DNA of 64,000 bases from Caulobacter sp. GTDB taxonomy: Bacteria > Pseudomonadota > Alphaproteobacteria > Caulobacterales > Caulobacteraceae. The stretch is from the NCBI GenBank assembly GCA_030678995.1, contig JAUXTQ010000004.1, forward strand, positions 1 through 64,000. Reading direction: 5' to 3'. This document shows positions 1-8,108 of this stretch, in pieces. The notes under the pieces are model-generated. The model did not search any database. It saw only the letters and a program-made list of their open reading frames with translations, and was not told the DNA's origin. The number at the start of each line of letters is the position of its first letter. Position 1 is the first letter of the stretch. Position numbers and translations under genes: made by a program.

Positions 1-473
1 ACCGGCGCGTGGTCGATGGTGCCGCGGTTCATCACCTCGTCGGCGATCAGCTGGTTCTTGTTGTCGAGGAACAGCACCCGGAACTGCTCGCGCGGTTCAT
101 TGGCCAAGGCGACCTTCACATAGGCCAGCAGGGCGCTCCAGGAGCCGATCACCGTGCGCCTGCGGATGGTCTCGCGGCTGACCCGGAGGGTGGTCTCGTT
201 GAGGAGCCTGAGATCGAGCGCCGCCGCCGCGCCAACCCCCGGCACCGTCCTGAGCTCCTCCACCGAGGCCGCCAGCACTCCGCCCAGGGTCCCGAACCGC
301 GCCAGCAGCGCCTTGGCCAGCGGCTTGACCTCGCCGCGCGGGAAGGTGCGGAACAGGAACAGCTCCAGCAGCTCGTAGTCCGGCAGGGCGTCGAGGCTCT
401 TCAGCGCCCGCTCGCGCAGCCGCTCACGATGGCCGAGGTGGTGCGCCTGAAACGTTGATCCGGTCTGTGACAA
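1..473 (-). CDS. radC: DNA repair protein RadC, JAB/MPN-domain family (3' end cut by window edge)
   Basis: Reading leftward, the frame gives an N-terminal UPF0758 helical region (HHLGHRERLRERALKSLD, then a helix-hairpin-helix-like VPGVGAAAAL) followed by the start of the RadC JAB domain (VLFLDNKNQLIADEVMNRGT). The metal-binding HxHPSG motif would lie beyond base 1. No ATG is available in frame. The TTG at 473 is the most economical start, with another TTG about 35 bases further upstream, so the N-terminus is uncertain. RadC proteins are widespread, often carried on mobile elements, and their biochemical role is unsettled despite the name. Here it appears to be a core gene on the same strand as map. 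Confidence 0.85.
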   Translation of the reverse strand, partial: MSQTGSTFQAHHLGHRERLRERALKSLDALPDYELLELFLFRTFPRGEVKPLAKALLARFGTLGGVLAASVEELRTVPGVGAAAALDLRLLNETTLRVSRETIRRRTVIGSWSALLAYVKVALANEPREQFRVLFLDNKNQLIADEVMNRGTIDHAP

Positions 474-554
474 GTGGCCCCGCGCCCCAAAGTCCCGCCT
501 TTTGCGATCATGCAATGCGCGGGTGGGTTGTGCAAACGCATTGATCGCGCAGCA

Positions 555-580
555 TTGACTTTGGAGTTATTGTAGCTACA
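555..580 (+). promoter_or_regulatory. Putative autoregulated brnTA promoter/operator
   Basis: A -35-like TTGACT (555-560) is followed by the perfect 10-bp palindrome TGTAGCTACA (571-580), five bases before the brnT ATG. BrnA antitoxins of the ribbon-helix-helix type are known to repress their own promoters, so the palindrome is a natural operator candidate. This placement leaves almost no room for a leader, so either the transcript is nearly leaderless or the true start lies slightly downstream. Confidence 0.45.
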
Positions 581-584
581 TTAA

Positions 585-878
585 ATGGCGATCACCTACG
601 ATCCGAACAAGCGGCTGGCCACGCTTCGCGACCGGGGTCTGGACTTCGAGCGCGCGGCGGAGGTGTTCGACGGTGATGTGCTCGATTGGCCGGATGAGCG
701 GTTCGACTACGGCGAGCCGCGGGTCGTGACCATCGGGTTCCTCGACCGTCGGATGGTTGTTGTTGTGTGGACGGCTCGTGGCGATGCTCGCCACATCATT
801 TCGATGAGGAAAGCCAGAGCCCGTGAGCAAACCCACCTTGGGCAGCGATTTGCGGAAGATCGACGAAACCGAACCTGA
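585..878 (+). CDS. brnT: BrnT family ribonuclease toxin
   Basis: A 97-residue protein with the BrnT signature: ITYDPNKR near the N-terminus, a central FDYGEPR, and the C-terminal block VVVVWTARGDARHIISMRKA. BrnT folds like RelE-type RNases and inhibits translation by cleaving RNA. It is neutralised by BrnA, which is encoded immediately downstream and overlaps brnT by 56 bases. The toxin-first order is normal for this family. The last residues after RKARAREQ are probably not part of the conserved fold. Confidence 0.92.
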   Translation: MAITYDPNKRLATLRDRGLDFERAAEVFDGDVLDWPDERFDYGEPRVVTIGFLDRRMVVVVWTARGDARHIISMRKARAREQTHLGQRFAEDRRNRT

Positions 879-1104
879 CGCCGCTGCCTACGCCGAGATC
901 CCGGAACCGACGGACGAGTGGTTCGAACAGGCCGCCCATTACCACGGCGGAGTCCTCGTGCGACGCGGGCGTCCGCCTGCGGTCATTCGAAAGAAGCAGG
1001 TGACGCTCCGCCTTGACGCGGATGTTCTGGATACCTTCCGAAGCGGCGGCCCCGGCTGGCAGAGCCGCATCAACGCGGCCCTTCGAAAGGCTCTGGGAGG
1101 TTAG
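823..1104 (+). CDS. brnA: BrnA family antitoxin
   Basis: A 93-residue protein starting at GTG 823, with a purine-rich GAGGAAAG upstream inside brnT. The C-terminal part (VTLRLDADVLDTFRSGGPGWQSRINAALRKAL) is the classical BrnA ribbon-helix-helix DNA-binding region. The acidic N-terminal half would wrap the toxin. It overlaps the 3' end of brnT, so translation is coupled. The stop codon lies next to the 3' end of convergent map. Confidence 0.92.
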   Translation: MSKPTLGSDLRKIDETEPDAAAYAEIPEPTDEWFEQAAHYHGGVLVRRGRPPAVIRKKQVTLRLDADVLDTFRSGGPGWQSRINAALRKALGG

Positions 1105-1931
1105 CCCTCGCCCTGGATCGCCGGCTTGAACTGATCCGTCGGGGAGGCGGTGAATATCTCCACCCCGTCCTTCGTCACGCCCACCGAATGCTCGCACTGG
1201 GCCGAGAGGGACTTGTCCCGGGTCACGGCGGTCCAGCCGTCGGACAGCACCTTCACCTGCGGGCGGCCCAAGTTTACCATCGGCTCGACGGTGAAGAACA
1301 TCCCCTCGCGCAGCACCGGGCCCTCACCGGAACGGCCGAAGTGCAGGACGTTGGGGCTGTCGTGGAACACCTTGCCCAACCCGTGGCCGCAGAAGTCGCG
1401 CACCACCGAGCAGCGCATGGACTCCACGTACCGCTGGATGGCCGCGCCGATGTCGCCAAAGGTCGCGCCTGGCCTGACCTCGGCCAGACCGCGGGCCAGG
1501 CCCTCATAGGTCACATCCACCAGCCGGCGGGCCCGGGTGGAGACCTCGCCGACGCCGTACATGCGGCTGGTGTCGCCATGCCAGCCATCGACGATGACCG
1601 TGACGTCGATGTTGGCGATGTCGCCCTCGCGCAGCGCCCGGTCGCCGGGGATGCCGTGGCAGACGACGTGGTTGGTCGAGATGCACACGGTGTGCATGTA
1701 ACCCTTGTAGCCGAGGCAGGCGGGCAGGCCGCCATTGTCGAGCACGAACTCGCGGGCCAGCCGGTCAAGTTCCCCGGTCGAGACGCCCGGAACCACGTGC
1801 GGGATCAGCAGGTCGAGACATTCGGCGGCCAGGCGTCCGGCCTTGCGCATGCCCTCGATGCCCTCGGCGCCGTGGATGCGGATCTCGCCGGTGCGGTACT
1901 CCGTGTCGGAAATGGCGTCGGTAGTGGTCAT
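1101..1931 (-). CDS. map: Type I methionine aminopeptidase
   Basis: A 276-residue enzyme that removes the initiator Met from nascent proteins in the cytosol. All five metal ligands can be seen: two Asp in NIDVTVIVDGWHGDTSR, His in FCGHGLGKVFH, Glu in FFTVEPMV and Glu in QCEHSVGV. I place the start at the ATG at 1931 (MTTTDAISDTEYRTGEI). The frame stays open upstream to 2141, but that extension runs through the intergenic region and into the end of the IS element, so it is not part of the ancestral gene. The IS lies 117 bases upstream of the start and may have displaced the native promoter. Confidence 0.95.
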   Translation of the reverse strand: MTTTDAISDTEYRTGEIRIHGAEGIEGMRKAGRLAAECLDLLIPHVVPGVSTGELDRLAREFVLDNGGLPACLGYKGYMHTVCISTNHVVCHGIPGDRALREGDIANIDVTVIVDGWHGDTSRMYGVGEVSTRARRLVDVTYEGLARGLAEVRPGATFGDIGAAIQRYVESMRCSVVRDFCGHGLGKVFHDSPNVLHFGRSGEGPVLREGMFFTVEPMVNLGRPQVKVLSDGWTAVTRDKSLSAQCEHSVGVTKDGVEIFTASPTDQFKPAIQGEG

Positions 1932-2039
1932 CAATCTCAAATCCTCTCGTCCCGCCGGGGCCCCGCGGCGGGCGACGCGAATGCCTGTCGAGCCTATGTC
2001 GCAATCATAGCACAAAACTTCAACGCCGGCCGCCGATCC

Positions 2040-2066
2040 GCCGTCCGGGTAGTGTCTCAGTTTGAA
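2040..2066 (+). repeat. IS left end: target duplication plus 19-bp inverted repeat
   Basis: Target duplication GCCGTCCG at 2040-2047, then GGTAGTGTCTCAGTTTGAA at 2048-2066. The repeat matches the reverse complement of 4755-4773 without mismatch. Confidence 0.95.
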
Positions 2067-2111
2067 ATCTGACGCCGTTGACAAGCATGGCGCGGGTAAC
2101 GGCTGCGCGAT

Positions 2112-2348
2112 ATGCTCGGGGGCATGACCGTAGCAGACCAAATTGTCGAGCTTCTTGCTGGGCTACAGGGGGCGGCCCTGACGCAGAAGCAGATCGCCGT
2201 CGGGCTTTTCGGCGAGGGCGCGAAGCAGTCGCGCGTCAGCAAACCCTGTCGATCATTGGTCGAAGAGGGCTTGCTTCGGCAAATGGGCCGTGGCGGCAAC
2301 GGCGATCCATTCACATACCGGTTTCAAGGGGTGAAGAAGCGTGCCTAA
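2112..2348 (+). CDS. IS passenger: small winged-helix-like protein
   Basis: A 78-residue protein not assignable to a named family. The pattern TQKQIAVGLFGEGAKQSRVSKPCRSLVEEGLLRQMGRGGNG, followed by a beta-like DPFTYRF, resembles a winged helix: recognition helix, then a glycine-rich wing. It could therefore be a DNA-binding regulator of the IS. Starts at 2112 or 2124 are both possible and neither has a convincing Shine-Dalgarno sequence. It overlaps the next ORF by 8 bases. Confidence 0.55.
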   Translation: MLGGMTVADQIVELLAGLQGAALTQKQIAVGLFGEGAKQSRVSKPCRSLVEEGLLRQMGRGGNGDPFTYRFQGVKKRA

Positions 2349-2568
2349 AGGCCCCCAAGGACAGAAGCGCCCCGCCGACGCCATCGGCCTCGCCGTGATG
2401 ATCGGGAAGATCGCCACGGGGGAGATCGAGGATACCGTCGCCGATCCGTCCAAGGCGCATCACAGCGCGGGCGGGAAGAAGGGCGGCGCGGCTAGGGCGG
2501 CGGCTCTGAGTCCTGAGGATCGTCGAGCAATTGCGCAAAAAGCGGCAAAGGCTCGCTGGGAGAAGTAG
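2341..2568 (+). CDS. IS passenger: small basic protein with GG-ARA-LSPE-RW motif
   Basis: A 75-residue protein starting at GTG 2341. The C-terminal half (GGKKGGAARAAALSPEDRRAIA, ending KARW) is strongly basic and matches the N-terminal region of the P63C protein encoded on the opposite strand (GGFARAQALSPERRRQIA, ending KRW). A shared nucleic-acid-binding or partner-binding module is a reasonable inference. Proteins of this type are often annotated as histone-like or RNA-binding without experimental support. Its 3' end overlaps the convergent P63C gene by 77 bases. Confidence 0.6.
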   Translation: MPKGPQGQKRPADAIGLAVMIGKIATGEIEDTVADPSKAHHSAGGKKGGAARAAALSPEDRRAIAQKAAKARWEK

Positions 2569-3598
2569 CCTCCACGGCCTTCTGATCCTTTTCCCGCAGG
2601 GCAATGAGGGTATCCGACCGCTTGGGGTGGGCTCGCTCCAGCAACGCTTTGAAGACGTCCCACGTATCGGACACGCGCATTAGCGTGATGACCGCATGAA
2701 GATGCTGGGATAGCGCCGGGACGCCAACGTCATCGGTAAGCCACTGAGTGTGGCGGGCTCGACGGCGACCACTCTCGACCGGGTTGCGCCGCTCCAGCTC
2801 CTCCAGCAGATCAGGTGCCAGGCGGTGGTAGACGATATCCTTCGTGTAGTGCGCGACAACCTGAGGCGGGTTGACTGAACGTCCGCGCCACTCCCAGCCG
2901 CGCATCCGGTAGATGTGCTCATAGAACTCATCGGGAAACCGCTTTGCCCAAGCGGCCAGCTCCTTGCGCAGATAGCGGTCTAGGACCTCTTGCAGCGCCT
3001 TCTTGTTGCGGACCTCCTGATAGCCCGTCGCCTCATCGACGAGTCCGATGATGCCGACACGGGTCAGGCCGCGACTGAGAATGCGGCAGGCTTCGGCGAT
3101 GTGAAGCTGGTTGTTCCGGAGCGCGCCGCCCCGTTCGGCGTCTTGGAAAATGTCGCAAACGTCTGCGAGTAGCTCGGCCCGATAGCCGATCATTTCGACG
3201 CCGTTGAACGAAAAAATGATGGGTGAAGAATTACCCTCTACATCATTGTTCCAAAAGGCCTTTAGGTTCGCAGCGGTCAAAAACACCGGGGTTTGTAATT
3301 CGGCGTCGTAACGCCTCCCGCCCTTGACCTTGCCCGTCCGGCCGATTGCTCGAACGAAGCTTGCCCGAGACAAGACGCGGGTCTCGTCATCCAAGACGTA
3401 GCAGACCAGTTCCGTCCCGTTGATGTTGACCACCCCCTCCCGGCTGATCACCGTCCGAATCGGAGTGCCCCAACGCTTCGCCGCCGCGTTCTTGGCTATC
3501 TGGCGGCGCCGCTCAGGGGACAGGGCCTGCGCACGAGCAAAACCGCCCTGAGCCTTCGCCGAATCCTTCTCTTTGTTCTCGTCTTCCGCGTCGTCCAT
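2492..3598 (-). CDS. IS passenger: P63C domain-containing protein
   Basis: About 368 residues from the ATG at 3598 (MDDAEDENKEKD), which has AGGA just upstream; an in-frame start at 3643 would add 15 residues. Order of parts: an acidic N-terminus, a basic GGFARAQALSPERRRQIA segment, a middle region, and then the P63C domain (FYEHIYRMRGW, PQVVAHYTKDIVYHRLAP, RARHTQWLTDDVGVPALSQHL). P63C proteins are common in phages and transposable elements and have no established function. It is transcribed divergently from the transposase, so a role in controlling transposition or targeting is possible but unproven. Confidence 0.85.
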   Translation of the reverse strand: MDDAEDENKEKDSAKAQGGFARAQALSPERRRQIAKNAAAKRWGTPIRTVISREGVVNINGTELVCYVLDDETRVLSRASFVRAIGRTGKVKGGRRYDAELQTPVFLTAANLKAFWNNDVEGNSSPIIFSFNGVEMIGYRAELLADVCDIFQDAERGGALRNNQLHIAEACRILSRGLTRVGIIGLVDEATGYQEVRNKKALQEVLDRYLRKELAAWAKRFPDEFYEHIYRMRGWEWRGRSVNPPQVVAHYTKDIVYHRLAPDLLEELERRNPVESGRRRARHTQWLTDDVGVPALSQHLHAVITLMRVSDTWDVFKALLERAHPKRSDTLIALREKDQKAVEATSPSEPLPLFAQLLDDPQDSEPPP

Positions 3599-3717
3599 GG
3601 GGTCCTGCTTGCATCGGTCTATGCAAGCTTCTAATGCTTGCACTGCGATTCTGCAAGCACCCGCTTCAAGGCCCGATCATGCTTGACACTCAAGCAAAAA
3701 GTTCATATCAAATACGT

Positions 3718-4593
3718 ATGAACAAGCTGCCCCTCGCCAAGCGCGTCCAAATCCTCTCGATGCTGGTCGAGGGCTCTTCGATGCGCTCGATCAGCCGGGT
3801 TGCGGACGTGTCGATCAACACCGTGACCAAGCTGCTGGTGGACGCTGGCGAGACCTGCCTGTCGCTGCATGACGAGCTGGTCCGCGACGTGAAGGCGAGC
3901 CGGGTGCAGTGCGACGAAATTTGGAGTTTCGTCGGATCGAAGCAGAAGAACGTCGCCACAGCCAAGGGCGAGCCTGTCGGCGACGTGTGGACGTGGACGG
4001 CTCTGGACGCCGACTCCAAGATGATCGTCTCGTTCTTCGTCGGGGATCGCTCGGGCCAGTCGGCGATCTGCCTCATGGACGATCTTCGCGACCGCCTCGC
4101 CAACCGGGTCCAACTGACCACGGACGGCCACAAGGCCTACCTTGAGGCCGTGGAGGGCGCGTTCGGGGACGACGTGGACTACGCCCAGCTGATCAAGCTC
4201 TACGGCAACCAGCCGGTCGGCCCCCAGACCCGCTACAGCCCGGCGGAATGCACCGGCATCCGCAAGGTCCGCGTCACCGGCAAGCCTGAGACCGCGCACG
4301 TCTCGACCAGCTACGTCGAGCGCCAGAACCTGTCGATCCGCATGGGCAACCGCCGGTTCACCCGCCTGACCAACGCCTTCTCAAAGAAGCTGGACAACCA
4401 CATCCACGCGCTGGCGCTCTACTTCTTCTTCTACAACTTCGCCCGGATGCATAAGATCCTGCGCATGAGCCCGGCGATGGCCGCTGGCGTGGCTAAGACG
4501 CTCTGGACGATGGAAGACATCGCGGATCGGATCGAAGCCAACCGTCCGGCTCCCGCGAAGCGCGGGCCTTACAAGAAGCGCGGGGCGGTCTAG
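3718..4593 (+). CDS. IS1-family DDE transposase
   Basis: About 291 residues from the ATG at 3718 (MNKLPLAKRVQIL); an upstream in-frame ATG at 3679 is possible. The N-terminal helix-turn-helix (SMRSISRVADVSINTVTKLL) precedes the DDE catalytic core: first Asp in CDEIWSFVG, second in TTDGHKAY, and Glu in YVERQNLSIR. The DExWSFVG and ER-NL signatures are IS1-like. It is a single ORF, with no frameshift fusion as in classical IS1. The C-terminus is basic (KRGPYKKRG). Confidence 0.93.
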   Translation: MNKLPLAKRVQILSMLVEGSSMRSISRVADVSINTVTKLLVDAGETCLSLHDELVRDVKASRVQCDEIWSFVGSKQKNVATAKGEPVGDVWTWTALDADSKMIVSFFVGDRSGQSAICLMDDLRDRLANRVQLTTDGHKAYLEAVEGAFGDDVDYAQLIKLYGNQPVGPQTRYSPAECTGIRKVRVTGKPETAHVSTSYVERQNLSIRMGNRRFTRLTNAFSKKLDNHIHALALYFFFYNFARMHKILRMSPAMAAGVAKTLWTMEDIADRIEANRPAPAKRGPYKKRGAV

Positions 4594-4620
4594 GCTCCCG
4601 CTCGAACGGGAGGGCCGACA

Positions 4621-4764
4621 ATGACTGATTGGCAGATTGTAATGGTGTTCGTGGCCGGGGCGTGGGCAATCGGCCTGCTCACCGAGATCAGCAAGAGGTT
4701 GGGGGAAATCGCGCTGCTCCTGCGTCACCCGCCGCAACCGACCTACTTCGACAATTCAAACTGA
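4621..4764 (+). CDS. IS passenger: 47-residue single-pass membrane peptide
   Basis: A 47-codon ORF beginning MTDWQIVMVFVAGAWAIGLL, with a good ribosome site GGGAGG eight bases upstream. The first 20 residues form one hydrophobic helix; the rest is a short amphipathic tail. It starts 27 bases after the transposase stop on the same strand. Its stop codon lies inside the right inverted repeat, so the peptide ends with the element. No family is recognised. Confidence 0.6.
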   Translation: MTDWQIVMVFVAGAWAIGLLTEISKRLGEIALLLRHPPQPTYFDNSN

Positions 4765-4781
4765 GACACTACCGCCGTCCG
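4755..4781 (-). repeat. IS right end: 19-bp inverted repeat plus target duplication
   Basis: The inverted repeat at 4755-4773 is the exact reverse complement of 2048-2066. The adjacent 8-bp duplication GCCGTCCG lies at 4774-4781. Confidence 0.95.
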
Positions 4782-4822
4782 CGGCGGTGGTCCCCCGGCG
4801 GCAGGTCGGCTAGACCCGCCCG

Positions 4823-6037
4823 ATGACCAAGCCCAGGACAGGACTATCGGCCGTTCCCCGCACCGTCTGGGCCCTGGGACTGGTGTCGATGTTCACCGAT
4901 GTCTCGTCCGAGATCATCCACAGCCTGTTGCCGGTGTTCCTCGTGACGGGTCTTGGCGCCAGCGTCGCGCTGGTCGGGCTGATCGAGGGCGTGTCGGAGG
5001 CGACCGCCTCGATCACCAAGCTGTTTTCCGGCTGGATCAGCGACCGCCTGGGCAAGCGAAAGCTGTTGGTCCTGATCGGCTACGGCCTGGCGACGCTGAC
5101 CAAGCCCGTCTTCCCGCTGGCCGTAACGCCGTTCGAGGTCATGGGCGCCCGTTTCGCCGACCGCATCGGCAAGGGCATCCGGGGCGCGCCGCGGGACGCC
5201 CTGATCGCCGACATCACGCCGAGCGGCGGGCGAGGCGCGGCCTACGGCCTGCGCCAGTCGCTCGACACGATCGGCGCCTTCGTCGGACCGCTGGTGGCGA
5301 TGGGGCTGATGATCGCCCTGGCGGGCGATATCCGGGCGGTCTTCGCCTGGGCGGTCGTGCCGGCGATGATCGCCGTGGTGCTGGTCGTCATCGGCGTGGA
5401 GGAACCCCGCGGCGTCATCCCTTCCGCCAGGACCGGCGCGCCCATCCGGTGGGCCGACGTGCGCGATATGGGCCGGCGGTACTGGAGCATCGTCCTGCTC
5501 GGGGTGGTCTTTACCCTGGCGCGGTTCAGCGAGGCGTTTTTGATCCTCAGGGCCCAGGCGGTCGGTCTGCCGATCGCGCTGGTGCCGCTGGTTCTGGTCA
5601 TCATGAACGTCGTCTACGCCATGGTGGCGGCGCCCGTGGGCAGCCTGTCCGACCGGATCGGCCGCCGCCGCCTGCTTGTGGCTGGTCTGGTGGTGCTTCT
5701 GGTGGCGGATGTGGTCCTGACGCTGGCCGGCGGCGTCACGGGAGTGCTGGTGGGGGTGGCGCTCTGGGGGCTCCACCTGGGTCTGACCCAGGGCCTCATG
5801 GCGAGCCTGGTGGCCGACGCCGCGCCGGCGAAGCTCAGAGCCACCGCGTTCGGCCTGTTCAACCTGGCGACAGGGCTGTCCCTGCTGGCCGCCAGCGTGA
5901 TCGCCGGCCTGCTCTGGGCGATGGCCGGCGCGCAGGCGACCTTCCTGGCCGGGGCGGGGTTCACCCTGGTGGCGCTGGTCGGACTGTTGCTGTTCGGACG
6001 CCCGCCCGTCAGCGAACCCAGGCCAGCGGCCGGGTGA
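4823..6037 (+). CDS. MFS transporter
   Basis: A 404-residue protein with about 12 predicted membrane helices. It has the MFS loop motif between helices 2 and 3 ([17 protein letters not shown]), repeated in the second half ([14 protein letters not shown]), and a motif resembling [17 protein letters not shown] that is common in one bacterial MFS subgroup. The substrate cannot be read from sequence. It begins 50 bases after the IS, so its native promoter may have been moved away. Its 3' end overlaps sfsA by 29 bases tail to tail. Confidence 0.9.
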   Translation: MTKPRTGLSAVPRTVWALGLVSMFTDVSSEIIHSLLPVFLVTGLGASVALVGLIEGVSEATASITKLFSGWISDRLGKRKLLVLIGYGLATLTKPVFPLAVTPFEVMGARFADRIGKGIRGAPRDALIADITPSGGRGAAYGLRQSLDTIGAFVGPLVAMGLMIALAGDIRAVFAWAVVPAMIAVVLVVIGVEEPRGVIPSARTGAPIRWADVRDMGRRYWSIVLLGVVFTLARFSEAFLILRAQAVGLPIALVPLVLVIMNVVYAMVAAPVGSLSDRIGRRRLLVAGLVVLLVADVVLTLAGGVTGVLVGVALWGLHLGLTQGLMASLVADAAPAKLRATAFGLFNLATGLSLLAASVIAGLLWAMAGAQATFLAGAGFTLVALVGLLLFGRPPVSEPRPAAG

Positions 6038-6710
6038 TGGTCACTCCGGCGGTGGTGATGTCACAGCCATAAACCAGCACCTCGACCCCGGCGTCAGCCG
6101 CCTGGTCCAGCCCGCGCGCGAAGGCCGGGTCGAGCTCGGCGCAGGCGCTGAACGTCTCGCAGTCCGTCCGCTGGACCACGAACAGGGCCACGGCGCGGTC
6201 CCCTGCGGCCACCATCGCTTCCAGTTCCCGCAGATGTCTGGCCGAGCGCGCCGCGACACAGTCGGGGAACTCGGCCAGCCCCGCCGTCCGCGAGAGGTGG
6301 ACGTTCTTGACCTCCAGCCAGCAGGCGGGGCGGTCCGGATGGGTCAACAGGAAGTCGACCCGGCTCGCCTCGCCGTACTTCACCTCACGACGATGAACCG
6401 CGTAGCCGGTCAGCGCCGGGATGGCGTCCGCCGCCAGGGCTTCGGCCACCAGGCGGTTGGGCAGCATGGTGTTGATGCCCACCAGCCCGCCATCGACCTC
6501 GACCAGCTCCAGGGTCCAGGCCAGCTTGCGCTTGGAATCGTCCGACCGCGATACCCAGGCCCCGAGGTCCGGCGTGTTCAGTCCCAGCATGGCGCCCGGG
6601 TTCGGGCAGTGGGCGGTGATCGCCGTCCCGTCGTCGAGCACGACGTCGGCGAAGAAGCGTTTGTAGCGGCTGACCAGTTGGCCGTGGGCGAGCGGTTGCG
6701 GGAAGTCCAT
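6009..6710 (-). CDS. sfsA: DNA/RNA nuclease SfsA
   Basis: A 233-residue protein, the usual length. It has an OB-fold-like N-terminus ([28 protein letters not shown]) and a PD-(D/E)xK-like C-terminal domain ([19 protein letters not shown]). SfsA was first described as a sugar fermentation stimulation protein and later linked to nuclease activity. Close placement with map and radC is typical of related genomes; here the MFS gene and the IS lie between them. Confidence 0.95.
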   Translation of the reverse strand: MDFPQPLAHGQLVSRYKRFFADVVLDDGTAITAHCPNPGAMLGLNTPDLGAWVSRSDDSKRKLAWTLELVEVDGGLVGINTMLPNRLVAEALAADAIPALTGYAVHRREVKYGEASRVDFLLTHPDRPACWLEVKNVHLSRTAGLAEFPDCVAARSARHLRELEAMVAAGDRAVALFVVQRTDCETFSACAELDPAFARGLDQAADAGVEVLVYGCDITTAGVTITRPLAWVR

Positions 6711-6757
6711 GCGGCCTCTAATCCGGAAGGGGTCAGATGTAGGGAAGGATCAGGGCG

Positions 6758-7522
6758 ATGGCGAGCCAGCAGCGGGTGACGGCGGCCGTCATGATCATCG
6801 GCGACGAGATACTCTCTGGGCGCACCCAGGACACCAACCTCTCGGCCATCGCCAAATACATCGGGACCTATGGCGTAGACCTGGCCGAGGCCCGGGTGGT
6901 GCCGGACGACGAGGACGAGATCGTCACCGCCCTGAATCATCTGCGGACCAGGTACGACTACGTCATCACCACCGGCGGCATCGGCCCGACCCACGACGAC
7001 ATCACCGCCGACTGCGTGGCCAGGGCCTTCGGCGTGGCGCTCTACGAGCACCCCGAGATCATCGCCATGATGGAGTCGCGCTGGAAGACCGAGCTCAACG
7101 CGGCCCGCCGCCGCATGGCCCGGGTGCCGGAGGGCGGCAGCCTGGTGAAGAACCCCGTCCAGGGGCCGCCCGGCTTCCAGATTGGCAACGTCTTCGTGCT
7201 GGCCGGCGTGCCGTCGATCATGCGCGGCATGCTCGAGGACGTGGGGCCCAGGCTGAAGGGCGGGGCTGTGGTGATTGCGCGCACCCTGCGGGTCGACGGC
7301 TCGGGCGAGGGGGCCATCGCCGCGCCGCTGGAAGCGGTGGCCAAGGCGCATCCGGACCTGTCCCTGGGCAGCTATCCGTTCTTCTCACAGGAAGGCTACG
7401 GGTCGAACCTGGTGATCCGCGGCCGCGATCAGGCCGAGGTCGAGGCCACCCTGGCCGAACTCGCGGCGGCTCTCCGCGCCGAGGGGATCACCGGCCTGAC
7501 CGAACTTGACACCCCGGCCTAG
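6758..7522 (+). CDS. CinA/MoaB-type molybdopterin-binding domain protein
   Basis: A 254-residue protein containing only the N-terminal domain of CinA-type proteins. It has AAVMIIGDEILSGRTQDTN at the start, the nucleotide-binding core YVITTGGIGPTHDDIT, and NPVQGPPGFQIGNVFVLAGVPSIM. The C-terminal NMN deamidase domain of full-length CinA is absent, as in many alphaproteobacteria. The likely ligand is a nucleotide or pterin, but the function remains open. It is divergent from sfsA, 47 bases away. Confidence 0.88.
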   Translation: MASQQRVTAAVMIIGDEILSGRTQDTNLSAIAKYIGTYGVDLAEARVVPDDEDEIVTALNHLRTRYDYVITTGGIGPTHDDITADCVARAFGVALYEHPEIIAMMESRWKTELNAARRRMARVPEGGSLVKNPVQGPPGFQIGNVFVLAGVPSIMRGMLEDVGPRLKGGAVVIARTLRVDGSGEGAIAAPLEAVAKAHPDLSLGSYPFFSQEGYGSNLVIRGRDQAEVEATLAELAAALRAEGITGLTELDTPA

Positions 7523-7572
7523 CGGCGCTCACCTTCCGGCCAGGATCACCTGCTGAGTAAGAGGGCCGCCCC

Positions 7573-7875
7573 ATGCGCCGCTTCGTACTTTCCTTCGCGC
7601 TTGTCGCCGGTCTCGCCGTCGCGCCCGTCGCCCTCGCCGAAGAGCCCGCCGGGGCCGCTGCGCCGGCGAAACCCGCCAAACCGGCCAAACTGGACATGGA
7701 CGACCCCGACCGGATTGTCTGCACGCGCGAGCATGTCGTCGGCTCCAATCGCCCGAAGAAGGTCTGCATGACCGTGGCGCAGCGCGAGGAATTGCGGGAA
7801 ACGGCCCGTCGAAACATGGACAGCGGCCCCGGCTTGCCGACGCCGCCGTCCGGTGTCGCCGGCGCCGGCGGCTGA
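7573..7875 (+). CDS. Small secreted protein, unknown
   Basis: A 100-residue protein with a clear signal peptide (MRRFVLSFALVAGLAVAPVALA, cleavage near residue 22) and an Ala/Pro/Lys repeat (AAPAKPAKPAK). The mature part has two cysteines (IVCTREHVVGSNRPKKVCMT) that could form a disulfide. Similar small periplasmic proteins with an RICKR-VTGSR-KKVC-like motif are common in Sphingomonadales and Caulobacterales and have no known role. It is the last gene before the tRNA attachment site. Confidence 0.75.
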   Translation: MRRFVLSFALVAGLAVAPVALAEEPAGAAAPAKPAKPAKLDMDDPDRIVCTREHVVGSNRPKKVCMTVAQREELRETARRNMDSGPGLPTPPSGVAGAGG

Positions 7876-7941
7876 TCGCTTACCGCGGCCGTGCCGTAGC
7901 GACGCGCCATCAGAAGGGCCGGTCCGCCGGCCGGGCGACAA

Positions 7942-7980
7942 GGGGACGTGGCGGAACCGGTAGACGCAGCGGACTTAAAA
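7942..7980 (+). pseudogene. 5' half of host tRNA-Leu(UAA), truncated at attL
   Basis: The sequence runs from the acceptor strand GGGGACG through the D-arm (GTGGCGGAACCGGTAGACGC) to the anticodon loop, ending in the core GGACTTAAAA (7971-7980). The next bases (GCCAATTAAATC) do not continue the tRNA. The missing 3' half is at 42813-42862. Joined across the core, the two halves make a complete tRNA with a perfect 7-bp acceptor stem (GGGGACG/CGTCCCC) and anticodon UAA. The gene is therefore disrupted, not regenerated, at this end. Confidence 0.93.
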
Positions 7981-8059
7981 GCCAATTAAATCAACGCGTA
8001 TATCCAAAAAACCCTTGCAAAAACAACGAATTCCTGTCAAATTGTCCATAGTCAAACGC

Positions 8060-8077
8060 TAGCACATGTCTAGCACA
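8060..8077 (+). promoter_or_regulatory. Left integrase arm-type sites (two TAGCACA repeats)
   Basis: TAGCACA occurs at 8060-8066 and 8071-8077 in direct orientation, 80 bases inside attL. The same heptamer occurs twice, in the same orientation, at 42725-42731 and 42737-42743, 60 bases inside attR. Paired short repeats on both sides of the core are the expected arm-type binding sites of a tyrosine integrase. Confidence 0.65.
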
Positions 8078-8108
8078 AACAGGCGCTTTTAGCGCACTGG
8101 CGGCTTGG

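Larger units (their letters stand above)
2048..4773. mobile_element. IS1-family insertion sequence with P63C and small passenger genes (2726 bp)
   Basis: The ends are a perfect 19-bp terminal inverted repeat, starting GGTAGTGTCTCAG and fitting the IS1-family GGnnnTG rule. It is flanked by the 8-bp direct repeat GCCGTCCG at 2040-2047 and 4774-4781. The transposase is IS1-type (see 3718-4593). Classical IS1 is under 1 kb; this element is far longer because it also carries a P63C-domain gene and three small ORFs, like the long ISMhu11-type members of the family. The intact target duplication shows insertion as a unit and little decay since. It split the region between divergent map and the MFS gene. 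Confidence 0.93.

Noticed and set aside
1932-2141. N-terminal extension of map by 70 residues
   Set aside because: The frame runs through the intergenic region into the IS end; the extra sequence includes translated inverted repeat and has no aminopeptidase similarity.
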